Assembly: GCA_041487355.1 (NCBI GenBank)
Contig: JBGPND010000075.1
Span: 1 to 21,914 of the forward strand
Reading direction: 5' to 3'
DNA: 21,914 bases
Source: JAMXLO01 sp041487355
GTDB taxonomy: Bacteria; Pseudomonadota; Alphaproteobacteria; Acetobacterales; Acetobacteraceae
A model generated the notes under the pieces. That model ran no database searches. It was not told the DNA's origin and saw only the letters and a program-made list of their open reading frames with translations. A program made the position numbers and the translations under genes. Positions 15,584 to 21,914 of this stretch are shown one piece after another. Positions within the stretch are counted from its first letter, which is position 1, and the number at the start of each line of letters is the position of its first letter.

Positions 15584-15635
15584 TGATGTTCCAGATATCA
15601 AAACACAGTATGCGACATTCTTTTTGTGAGTTCAA
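15584..15635 (-). promoter_or_regulatory. Candidate promoter and operator of the XRE-hyf operon
   Basis: On the minus strand TTGAAC (15630-15635) and CATACT (15607-15612) are 17 bases apart, each matching the consensus at 4 of 6 positions, in an AT-richer stretch unlike the surroundings. Transcription would start near 15600, giving a leader of about 34 bases. An imperfect inverted repeat, TGATGTTCCAGATATCA (15584-15600, TGAT...ATCA ends), lies at that point and could be the operator of the XRE protein. The regulatory reading is inference. Confidence 0.4.
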
Positions 15636-15737
15636 GATTGACCATCCAGCGATGGGACGTGGCATCCGGGCGCGTCGGCGTCAACAGTTGGCTAGGGATT
15701 TGCTGCCTACAATTGTGGACCCGGAGAAGCAGCATAC

Positions 15738-18200
15738 ATGAGCTTGCCACAGTTGCCGCCGCGCATGAAGCGCTGGTCACCAACTTTGTTGACGACAAGG
15801 GTGTTGCTGGCGTGCGCGGCAGGTCTCACCCTGGTTTTCATCGCCATCTGCGCCTTGCTGCTGCTGGACGCACGCCGCGACGCGGAGCGGCAGGCGGACG
15901 AGACGGCATCCCGGCTCGCCGCCGCGGTGGAGCAGGATGTCGCGCGCAATGTGGAGCTGTTCGATCTCTCGCTGCAGACGGTGATCGGTCTGTTGCAATC
16001 GCCGGCGGTCCGCGACCTCAGCCCGCCACTGCGCAATCTTGCCCTGTTCGAACACTTGCCCCGCGACCGGTATGTCGGCTTCATCGATGCGCTGGATGCG
16101 AACGGCGATGTCATCGCCGGTTCGCCGCCGCCGCCGCATGTCACCAACTGGGCGAATCGCGACTACTTCATCGCGCATCGCCGCGGCCAGTCCAATGGCA
16201 TCTACATCGGTCGGCCGTTCTCCACCGCGCAGGAGGAATACGCCGGCATAGCGATCAGCCGCCGCATGTCGGATGCGGACGGCAATTTCGCCGGTGTCGT
16301 CGTCATCGGCATGCGGCTCGCCTACTTCCGTGATCTGTTCAGCCGGCTTGGACTGGGCCCGCACGGCTCGGTGGCGTTGCTGCGTGACGATGGCATTGTC
16401 CTGATGCGGCTGCCGTTCGATCGGAACGATATCGGCCGCACGCTGGATGCCGCCGCGCCATCCGGCGAATTCACGCGGACCGGGACATCATTGATTGCGG
16501 CGATTGACCCGATCGACCATGTCCAGCGGCGGTTCGCATTCCGGCGCGTCGGCGCTCTGCCGCTGATCGTGAGCGTGGGTGTGGCAAGCGAGGAGATTTA
16601 CGCCGGCTGGCGGCTCAGGGTCCTGCTGATCCCGCTCGCCGGCGCCGTGCTCGCTGCCGCCGGGCTGCTGCTGATTGCCCGGCTGTGGCGGGAGCTGCGG
16701 CAGCGTGAGGCAGCCGAGCGGGATAGCCAGGAGAAATCGCGCTTCCTCACGACGTTGAGCCACGAGCTGCGCACGCCGCTGCACGGAGTCCTCGGCTACG
16801 CGGACCAGCTCAACGGGGATGGCGGCCTAAGCCCCGTCCAGTCGCGGCAGGTCGCGGAAATCGTCACTGCCGGCAAGCACATGCGCGATGTGGTCAACGC
16901 TGTGCTCGACTACGCCCGGATCGAGGCGCGGGGACCGGAGCTGCACATGAGCCGGATCGACGTACGGCGTTTGCTCGAGGAGTGCCTCGGGCTGGTCGAA
17001 CCCGGTGCCAAGGCGAGGGGACTGGAGACAAGTTGCACGGTGGCATCCGGCGCGCCCCACTATTTCGTGACAGACGGCGTCCAGCTTCGGCAGATGCTGA
17101 TGAACCTGCTGAGCAACGCGGTCAAATACACCCCGCGGGGCATGATCGAGTTGCGCCTGACGGGTACCGAGGAGCACCTCAGGATCGAGGTTGCCGACAC
17201 CGGCATCGGGATACCAGAGGGACAGCGTCAGAAGCTGTTCATGGAGTACGAACGGTTCGGCGCCGAGCGAACAAGTATCGAGGGAACCGGCCTCGGACTG
17301 GCGATTGCCCACCGCCTGGCCAGGAGAATGGGCGGGCGGATGGGCCACCGCGACAACATAGGCGGCGGCAGCGTATTCTGGCTGGAGCTGCCGTCTTGTG
17401 TGGCGGATGAGCCTGGCCCGGTGGCCGACGAAGGCGAGGCATCGACCTCGCGCAAGCTGCGCATTCTCGTCACCGACGATTCGGAGGTGAACCGCGAAGT
17501 CGCGGTGTCATTCCTGAGCCAGGCGGGCCACACGGCAACCGAGGCGCATGATGGCAGCGAGGCAGTCAGGCTGGCCGCCGCCCACGACTTCGACATGGTG
17601 CTCATGGACATGCGTATGCATGGACTGGACGGCGTGGATGCGACGAGACGGATCAGAGAGCTTGGCGGATCGCGTGGCCAAGTACCCATCGTGGCGGTGA
17701 CCGCGAACGCGCTCGATCAGCATGTGGAAGAATGCCGTCGTGCCGGCATGGCGGAGCACCTGGCGAAGCCGTTCACCCAGGCGGAGCTTCTGGCGGTTGT
17801 CACGCGGGTCGCCGGACGGCGGTGTCACCCTTCGCCTGATGAATTGCCGGCGATCGACCCCGATACCATGGCCCAGCTCGCATCCTGCATGAGTTCGGAC
17901 GCTGTCGAGCGGCTGCTCGATTGTCTGGCGTTGCGGATCGAGGAGCTGCTGCGAACGCTCGCGGAAGCAGACCCCTTTGCCGCCTCGGATGCCCTCGGCG
18001 AACTGGCGCACGAATTGGCGGGCAGTGCGGGCACTCTGGGTCTTGCACGGCTTTCGGCGGTCGCCTCCCGCTTCGAGGCGGCGATCACAGCGGATGCGGC
18101 GCTGGCGGCGAGAATGGTCCACGAGGTGCTGCACGAGGCCAAGGCGGCGCTGGCGGAACTGCGCAACCGACGGTCGCTCGAATCGCTGCTGTCCGCATAA
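15738..18200 (+). CDS. Hybrid sensor histidine kinase (sensor, HisKA, HATPase, REC, Hpt)
   Basis: 820 residues. Helix 1 is about 20-43; an extracytoplasmic Cache/PDC-like sensor follows (about 45-290, with NWANRDYFIAHR and SRRMSDADGNFAGVVV, typical of such domains); helix 2 is about 296-316. The HisKA phosphoacceptor is H342 in SHELRTPLHG. The ATP-binding domain has N456/N460 (MNLLSNAVKY), D487 (DTGIGIP) and GTGLGL (516-521). The receiver has D580/D581, phosphoacceptor D624 (LMDMRMHG), T655 and K677. The C-terminal Hpt domain has H758 in ELAHELAGSAGTLGL. The full phosphorelay His-Asp-His is thus in one chain, needing an outside receiver; the response regulator next door is a candidate. A GGAGAAG site precedes the ATG, and TACAAT at 15708-15713 is a possible -10 box. 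It is divergent from the XRE-hyf operon. Confidence 0.95.
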   Translation: MSLPQLPPRMKRWSPTLLTTRVLLACAAGLTLVFIAICALLLLDARRDAERQADETASRLAAAVEQDVARNVELFDLSLQTVIGLLQSPAVRDLSPPLRNLALFEHLPRDRYVGFIDALDANGDVIAGSPPPPHVTNWANRDYFIAHRRGQSNGIYIGRPFSTAQEEYAGIAISRRMSDADGNFAGVVVIGMRLAYFRDLFSRLGLGPHGSVALLRDDGIVLMRLPFDRNDIGRTLDAAAPSGEFTRTGTSLIAAIDPIDHVQRRFAFRRVGALPLIVSVGVASEEIYAGWRLRVLLIPLAGAVLAAAGLLLIARLWRELRQREAAERDSQEKSRFLTTLSHELRTPLHGVLGYADQLNGDGGLSPVQSRQVAEIVTAGKHMRDVVNAVLDYARIEARGPELHMSRIDVRRLLEECLGLVEPGAKARGLETSCTVASGAPHYFVTDGVQLRQMLMNLLSNAVKYTPRGMIELRLTGTEEHLRIEVADTGIGIPEGQRQKLFMEYERFGAERTSIEGTGLGLAIAHRLARRMGGRMGHRDNIGGGSVFWLELPSCVADEPGPVADEGEASTSRKLRILVTDDSEVNREVAVSFLSQAGHTATEAHDGSEAVRLAAAHDFDMVLMDMRMHGLDGVDATRRIRELGGSRGQVPIVAVTANALDQHVEECRRAGMAEHLAKPFTQAELLAVVTRVAGRRCHPSPDELPAIDPDTMAQLASCMSSDAVERLLDCLALRIEELLRTLAEADPFAASDALGELAHELAGSAGTLGLARLSAVASRFEAAITADAALAARMVHEVLHEAKAALAELRNRRSLESLLSA

Positions 18201-18223
18201 GCGAGAGCATTTCGACGCGGGCA

Positions 18224-18748
18224 CTATCGGCGGCAGATGTTCAGCACCCGCCGGCCCTCGGACAGCTCCGCCGGCTCGCCGTAGAGCGGCGGCGGCTCCT
18301 GCCGGCGCTTCCAGACAAATGCGGCCGGCTCGGCCGGGCCGGATATCGTGCCACCGTCGGCTGGCGAGGAGCCCAGCAAGGCTGTGATGCCGCGCAGTAG
18401 GTCAACCGACTTGAACGGCTTGGCAAAGAACACCGTCGCGCCGGCATGCTGCGCCGCTGTGCGCGTATGTTCGTCGTCGAACGCCGTGAGAATGGCAATC
18501 GGCACGTCGGCGTAGCCAGGCAGGCGGCGGATCTGCCGACAGGCGGCAAACCCGTCCAGCTTGGGCATCTTGAAGTCCAGGATGACGAGCCGGGCGAGCG
18601 TGCGCGTGGCGTAGTCGAGCGCCTCGAGACCATGGACCGCCTGCAACACGTTGAATCCACGAGTCTCCAGAATGGAACGCAGGATGCCACGAATGATATA
18701 GTCATTGTCCGCGATGATCACGTCCTTCGCGATAACGTCGTTGGACAT
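18224..18748 (-). CDS. Stand-alone receiver-domain response regulator
   Basis: 174 residues from the ATG 18746-18748, with AGAAGG 8 bases upstream. Residues 8-126 are a complete receiver: acidic pocket D14/D16, phosphoacceptor D58 in VILDFKMPKLDGF, T88 in AILTAFDDE and K110 in FFAKPFKS. There is no DNA-binding or enzymatic output domain. Instead there is a 45-residue tail (130-174) with Gly/Pro stretches, then AAFVWKRRQEPPPLYGEPAE and RRVLNICRR, whose function I do not recognise. It is convergent with the hybrid kinase gene (23 bases between stops) and is a likely phosphate acceptor of its Hpt domain. It lies 60 bases downstream of the esterase on the same strand. Inverted arms TGACGC/GCGTCA (18752-18781) span its leader. 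Confidence 0.92.
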   Translation of the reverse strand: MSNDVIAKDVIIADNDYIIRGILRSILETRGFNVLQAVHGLEALDYATRTLARLVILDFKMPKLDGFAACRQIRRLPGYADVPIAILTAFDDEHTRTAAQHAGATVFFAKPFKSVDLLRGITALLGSSPADGGTISGPAEPAAFVWKRRQEPPPLYGEPAELSEGRRVLNICRR

Positions 18749-18808
18749 AGATGACGCCTTCTGTCACGGCAGCCAGCGTCATTCTGACGGCGGCGGATTG
18801 CGGACCGG

Positions 18809-19789
18809 TTAATCCGCTCGAAGACCCCAGAAGCTGGCAATGTGCCTGGCGGCATCCATCGGCCAGCCATGCGACAACCCAGGCAAGCTCCAGAGTTCGA
18901 CCACCGACTGTTCGTTCTGGTTCCAGCGATCGCGACGCGCGCCGGAAAGTTCCGCCGTTTCAAAGGAGGCCGGGCCGAGGCCGTGCAAAGCGGACCATTG
19001 CGTAGCGAGCAACCCTGCATTGGCCGGGTCGACGACACGATCCTCCTGGCCATGCCAGATGGACAGAAGCGGCCATGGCCCCGAAAAGCCGATCGGTGCG
19101 GCGCCACGAACCAGCTCCACCCAGGCGGCGGGGGATCGGGCGGGCCCGGCTTCGGCCATCCGTCGCAAGGCTTCGGAGGCGCTGCTCGCCGCACCGACCG
19201 GCAAGCCGGCGACCACGGCGCCGGCGGTGAACACGTCCGGGTACGCCGCCAACAAGGCAGCGGTCATGGCACCACCGGCAGACAGCCCGGCGATGTAGAC
19301 GCGGTTCGGGTCGGAACCGAAGCGCTGCGTCGCCGTGGCGACCATCTGCCGGATTGACAGCGCCTCGCCGAACCCGCGGCGCACATGGGTCGGGCGAAAC
19401 CAGTTGAAGCAGCGTCCGTGGTTGTTCTCCCCCGACTGCTCGGGGAGCACGAGAGGCACCCCAAGCCGGTCGGCGAGCGCCACCCAGCCGGTGTCGCGGG
19501 CGAATGTGGTCGCAGCCTGGCCGCAGCCGTGCAGCAGCACGATCAGCGGTACTCCCGGCGCGGGCGGCACCGCCGGGACGTGGACGAACATTGCGAGCCG
19601 GCCGGGATTGCTGCCGAAGTCAGCCACCTCGATCGGGCCGGCAACAGCGGGGAGCGGATCGGGTGTCGACCAAGGCACCAGCCGCAGCGTCGCAGGAAGC
19701 TTCGCCTGAGCCTTCGCCATTGCGGAGGCGGCTTTGATGGCCGTCCGCATGCTCCGGCGGGCGATCCTCAGTTCGCGCGACCACTTCAT
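18809..19789 (-). CDS. PHB-depolymerase-family esterase
   Basis: 326 residues. The alpha/beta-hydrolase core has an oxyanion motif LLHGCGQ (85-91), lipase box GLSAGG with Ser170 (168-173), an acid (Asp250 or Asp254) in HGQEDRVVDP and His307 in GLSHGWP. The FNWFRP motif and the RVYIAGLSAGGAMT elbow are hallmarks of the esterase_phb family, which includes short-chain polyhydroxyalkanoate depolymerases and feruloyl/acetyl-xylan esterases. The N-terminal 32 residues are Lys/Arg/Ala rich (KWSRELRIARRSMRTAIKA) without a clear Sec signal, so an intracellular location is as likely as export. AGGAG lies 12 bases before the ATG, a long spacing. The substrate cannot be decided from sequence. Confidence 0.92.
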   Translation of the reverse strand: MKWSRELRIARRSMRTAIKAASAMAKAQAKLPATLRLVPWSTPDPLPAVAGPIEVADFGSNPGRLAMFVHVPAVPPAPGVPLIVLLHGCGQAATTFARDTGWVALADRLGVPLVLPEQSGENNHGRCFNWFRPTHVRRGFGEALSIRQMVATATQRFGSDPNRVYIAGLSAGGAMTAALLAAYPDVFTAGAVVAGLPVGAASSASEALRRMAEAGPARSPAAWVELVRGAAPIGFSGPWPLLSIWHGQEDRVVDPANAGLLATQWSALHGLGPASFETAELSGARRDRWNQNEQSVVELWSLPGLSHGWPMDAARHIASFWGLRAD

Positions 19790-20197
19790 GATGGGTCAAC
19801 ACTCCTGTCGTTCCAAGCCCAGCAATAAGGGAATTTTCTGCACCGCAGCAAGGGCCTTGACACGAGGATTCAGGGTCCGTCACGCCGGCGTGACGTCAAC
19901 ACGGTATCAGCATTTCGGGCGGCATGCTGCGAACGCTCCCGGCAATTCCGCGGTATTATGTAGCAACGGCCACCACACCGCCGCGGCACGCGGTGCCGGG
20001 GTTTCCGGCATGAGGAGGCCTGAGCAGCGACTCTCTATGCCACAATTTGAACAGTCCGCCGTTCTCAAGGCACAGTCCGGTGCAGACACAAAAAAGGTCA
20101 CGTTCAGATGGCGCGCGCTCCCTTGTTCACCTACGGCGTCGGCGGCATTCCAATTGTCGGCCGGGCTGCGGTTGCGATTTGTGAGCAAGCCCTGTCA
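19790..20197. other. 408-base intergenic region without a supported gene
   Basis: Open frames here have no ribosome binding site and no protein-like character. The only structure I see is the 18-bp palindrome at 19878-19895. Base composition begins to drop towards the right, where the IS-split gene starts. An AGGAGG at about 20013 is followed by no well-placed start codon. Confidence 0.6.
19878..19895. promoter_or_regulatory. 18-bp perfect palindrome upstream of the esterase gene
   Basis: CGTCACGCCGGCGTGACG is fully self-complementary with no spacer, and TGACGTCA (19891-19898) overlaps its right end. It lies about 90 bases upstream of the esterase start. A palindrome with no loop and no T tract suits a dimeric regulator's operator better than a terminator. 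No regulator gene is adjacent. Confidence 0.35.
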
Positions 20198-20461
20198 ATG
20201 CAACCCCCAACATGGCTTACGTCGCTTCCGTGGTCCATCATAGTTGCGATTTCGCTATCTCTGTGGCTTGGTCAATTGCTCGCCGATGCCCGGAACGGGC
20301 ATTCATGGCTGCGGCGCGATTGGAAACGTATAACTCGTCTATTCGATGTCATAGAGCCACCGGTAAGGCACGGCAATGTATTAGGAATTGATACAAAAAT
20401 CCGATTCGTGCGAAAAATCCGCCACGCAACGATCATTCTTCATGTAGCTGGATGGCGTGGC
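20198..20461 (+). pseudogene. Small membrane protein gene, 5' part, split by an insertion sequence
   Basis: From ATG 20198 the product begins MQPPTWLTSLPW, then a single membrane helix (SIIVAISLSLWLGQLLA, about 13-29). A basic, strand-rich cytoplasmic part follows (HSWLRRDWKRITRLFDV, IRFVRKIRHATIILHVAGW). An in-frame ATG at 20108 would add 30 residues. The frame meets the IS at 20462 and ends at a stop inside it (20498-20500). Joined to 21601 after removing the IS and one target copy, it continues for 25 codons to TAG 21676-21678, giving about 113 residues. I do not recognise the family. Its base composition is lower in GC than neighbouring genes. Confidence 0.55.
20454..20461. repeat. Left copy of 8-bp target-site duplication
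   Basis: GGCGTGGC here is repeated exactly at 21593-21600, immediately outside the two ends of the IS. Eight bases is the duplication length known for the IS1595 family. Confidence 0.85.
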
Positions 20462-21592
20462 ATGGCTTATCCCGTTGACTCAGGTCGGTGCTACATATAG
20501 CGTGTGAGCGATTCGGCTGGCCATGTGGCATCGGGGGGACGAACAATCGATGGCGAGGGCGCGCTCGCTTTCGGAGTTTCAAAAGGCGTTTTCCGACGAT
20601 GCGTGTTGCGCGGCGTTTCTGTTCAAGTGTCGCTGGCCAGACGGTTTCGTCTGCCCCGCTTGCGGCGAGGCTCGCGGTGTCACGCTGAATAGCCGCCCAC
20701 GCCTGTTCGAATGTCTCGACTGCGGTCGGCAAACCTCGATCACGGCGGGCACGGTGATGCACCGTTCCAAGCTGCCGCTGACGATGTGGTTCTGGGCCGC
20801 GCATTTGATGGCGACCCATTCCAACGGCATGTCGGCGCGACAGTTGGCGAACCGGCTTGGCGTCACCTACAAGACGGCCTGGCTGTTGACGCAAAAGCTC
20901 CGGCGATCAATGGTCGATCCGAACCGCGATCCGCTCGAAGGCGTCGTTGAAGTCGATCAGGCGGAGATTCCATTCCGGGTCGGCGATACGTTCCTTGAGC
21001 CTGGCAACGCCGGCAAAATCCTCATCGCCGGCGCCATTGAGGTGATTGACCGGGACGCCAACACGACCAAGCCCAGACGGAAGGGAGCGAAGTACCTCGG
21101 CACGCGCTCCGGCCGTCTCCGCCTCGCTATGATCGCCGATAACACGACCGCGTCAATTGAGGCCTTTGTCAGGGCCAATGTGAAGCCGGGAGCCACGCTG
21201 ATCAGCGATGGGCACGCGTCCTATCACGGACTGTCCAGCGATTACCGGCACGACCCGCGCGTCGTCGGAAAGATGGCGGCGCACATCGTATTGCCCTGGA
21301 GTCATCGCGCCTTCTCGCTGCTGAAGCGATGGGCGCTGGGTACGTATCACGGCCTGCGCCGCAAGCACGTCGACACCTATCTCGACGAGTTCGTCTTTCG
21401 CTACAACCGCCGATTTTATCGACATGTTTCGTTCGAGACCATGCTGGGCCTCGCCGCGCGCCACGAACCGGAGAGCTATTGGGACATCATCAAGCGGGAC
21501 AATCCCCGCAAGGGTGGCCAAATCTCGAACCCACGCCCGCCGCAAGTTCAAATACTACATATAGACGAACCTGAGTGAACGGCATAAGCCTC
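20462..21592 (+). mobile_element. Complete IS1595-family insertion sequence (ISXO2-like), 1131 bp
   Basis: The ends are imperfect inverted repeats. From the left: GGCTTATCCCGTTGACTCAGG (20464 on; 20 of 24 positions match), quoted here as GGCTTAT, CCGTT and ACTCAGGT blocks. From the right (minus strand from 21590) the same blocks appear with three substitutions. The outermost two bases differ, so the boundaries could be off by two. Flanking 8-bp duplications and a full-length transposase indicate a recent and probably active copy. It carries no passenger gene. Confidence 0.88.
20523..21578 (+). CDS. IS1595-family transposase (zinc ribbon plus ISXO2-like DDE domain)
   Basis: 351 residues from ATG 20523; the in-frame ATG at 20550, downstream of GGGGGG, gives 342 residues and a more family-like N-terminus (MARARSLSEFQKAF). 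A zinc ribbon is formed by C44/C47 (CPACG) and C64/C67 (CLDCG). A helix-turn-helix-like stretch follows, SARQLANRLGVTYKTAW (104-120). Catalytic candidates are D145 in VEVDQAEIPF, D229 in ISDGHASY, and H261...K268 in SHRAFSLLKRW, the DD(N/E/H)K arrangement of this family. The C-terminal YLDEFVFRYNRR motif is intact. No frameshift or stop is seen, so the enzyme should be functional. The last codons run into the right inverted repeat. Confidence 0.94.
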   Translation: MWHRGDEQSMARARSLSEFQKAFSDDACCAAFLFKCRWPDGFVCPACGEARGVTLNSRPRLFECLDCGRQTSITAGTVMHRSKLPLTMWFWAAHLMATHSNGMSARQLANRLGVTYKTAWLLTQKLRRSMVDPNRDPLEGVVEVDQAEIPFRVGDTFLEPGNAGKILIAGAIEVIDRDANTTKPRRKGAKYLGTRSGRLRLAMIADNTTASIEAFVRANVKPGATLISDGHASYHGLSSDYRHDPRVVGKMAAHIVLPWSHRAFSLLKRWALGTYHGLRRKHVDTYLDEFVFRYNRRFYRHVSFETMLGLAARHEPESYWDIIKRDNPRKGGQISNPRPPQVQILHIDEPE

Positions 21593-21600
21593 GGCGTGGC
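21593..21600. repeat. Right copy of 8-bp target-site duplication
   Basis: GGCGTGGC, identical to 20454-20461, abuts the right end of the IS. It is the copy to remove when reconstructing the pre-insertion gene. Confidence 0.85.
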
Positions 21601-21678
21601 GCCAGTCTCCTGACTAGGAAAAATGTTAGCATTGCAAAAGGCGAAGAGATTACGCTGCGCATCCTCACATTGAGATAG
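21601..21678 (+). pseudogene. Small membrane protein gene, 3' part beyond the IS
   Basis: The frame of the 5' fragment resumes at GCC 21601 and encodes ASLLTRKNVSIAKGEE then ITLRILTLR before TAG at 21676-21678. The mix of basic residues and beta-strand-like segments resembles the 5' fragment. The fragment is short (25 codons), so continuity of frame and composition is the only support. The TAG might itself be premature. Confidence 0.5.
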
Positions 21679-21696
21679 ATCGGGGGGAATTCCTAT

Positions 21697-21777
21697 ATGA
21701 TTCGGAATAATGGAGGGGAGCAAACGGCGCAAGCTGCATGGGGACTCCAATATATAGCAATATTAGAAGTGCAGTAA
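21697..21777 (+). CDS. Possible 26-residue small ORF
   Basis: ATG 21697 follows GGGGGGAA (21682-21689) at good spacing and encodes MIRNNGGEQTAQ then AAWGLQYIAILEVQ before TAA. It starts just after the end of the IS-split gene. There is no recognisable motif. A good ribosome binding site in a low-GC stretch can occur by chance. Confidence 0.15.
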   Translation: MIRNNGGEQTAQAAWGLQYIAILEVQ

Positions 21778-21914
21778 CTGCTCATCCCCGGTTCGGCACC
21801 CTCTTTCAGAAAGCGGTTTTGCGATGAGCTGAGCGACCGCAAGATAATGGTTGACACGGTCACGGGCGACTCGATTCGAGCTTCGGGTGCCCCGGTTCCC
21901 CGACCTCAGCCAAC
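21763..21914 (-). CDS. Possible C-terminal end of a gene entering from the right edge
   Basis: On the minus strand a frame is open from the window edge for about 50 codons to TAA (21763-21765). It includes VARDRVNHYLAVAQLIAKPL, a plausible amphipathic helix, then SERGCRTGDEQLLHF. It is not recognised. Other frames on this strand hit stops soon. A short open frame at an edge is weak evidence, and it overlaps the small ORF on the other strand by 15 bases. Confidence 0.22.
   Translation of the reverse strand, partial: WLRSGNRGTRSSNRVARDRVNHYLAVAQLIAKPLSERGCRTGDEQLLHF

Noticed and set aside
15598..15798. 66-codon minus-strand frame overlapping the start of the hybrid kinase
   Set aside because: It overlaps the kinase start and the XRE promoter region, and has no ribosome binding site or motif.
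19907..20188. 93-codon minus-strand frame in the intergenic region
   Set aside because: It has no ribosome binding site and a Cys/Pro-scattered sequence without domain-like pattern, so it is probably chance.
19734..20243. Plus-strand open frame across the esterase upstream region
   Set aside because: It begins inside the esterase gene on the opposite strand, has no start with a ribosome binding site, and its translation has no recognisable character.
1..21914. CRISPR arrays, tRNA or rRNA genes
   Set aside because: No regularly spaced direct repeats, no T-loop GGTTCGAATC-type motif in a cloverleaf context, and no rRNA-like sequence were found by reading both strands.

Overview
The window is about 22 kb of GC-rich DNA (roughly two thirds G+C by eye) with dense, overlapping genes and short palindromic repeats of the kind found between genes in Alphaproteobacteria. 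Gene content and protein style fit Rhodospirillales, possibly Acetobacteraceae. That placement is inferred from overall appearance; there is no rRNA or other marker gene here.

Left part (1-8.2 kb), metabolic and transport genes: the 3' end of a beta-hydroxyacid dehydrogenase; a convergent alpha/beta-hydrolase whose nucleophile serine is replaced by alanine; a divergent glutathione S-transferase; then a complete livKHMGF-type ABC importer on the minus strand. Divergent from livK is an amidohydrolase_2 gene broken by one extra base and one nonsense codon, followed by a small Rieske ferredoxin-like protein. Importer, amidohydrolase and Rieske protein look like an uptake and catabolism module that has lost its enzyme.

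Middle part (8.2-15.6 kb), the most interesting system: a seven-gene minus-strand operon running XRE-type regulator, hyfB, hyfC, hyfE, hyfF, hyfG, hyfI. It encodes a membrane complex related to hydrogenase-4, formate hydrogenlyase and complex I. The large subunit has lost the cysteines that bind the Ni-Fe site, and the cluster has no ferredoxin-like (HyfA/HyfH/NuoI) subunit and no maturation genes. This matches the poorly understood Ehr (energy-converting hydrogenase-related) class. Every junction in the operon overlaps except hyfE-hyfF, where a 142-bp palindrome-rich element lies between 7-bp direct repeats. The repeats suggest it inserted into an ancestral ATGA junction and rebuilt the hyfF start codon.

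Right part (15.7-21.9 kb): a large hybrid sensor kinase (extracytoplasmic sensor, HisKA, HATPase, REC, Hpt), a stand-alone response regulator convergent with it, and a PHB-depolymerase-type esterase. A less GC-rich stretch follows, in which an intact IS1595-family element (1131 bp, 8-bp target duplication) has split a small membrane-protein gene. Removing the IS and one target copy restores the reading frame. The last 230 bases hold only weak ORF candidates.

Three different palindromic repeat types occur: at the end of livF, between livM and livG, and between hyfE and hyfF.
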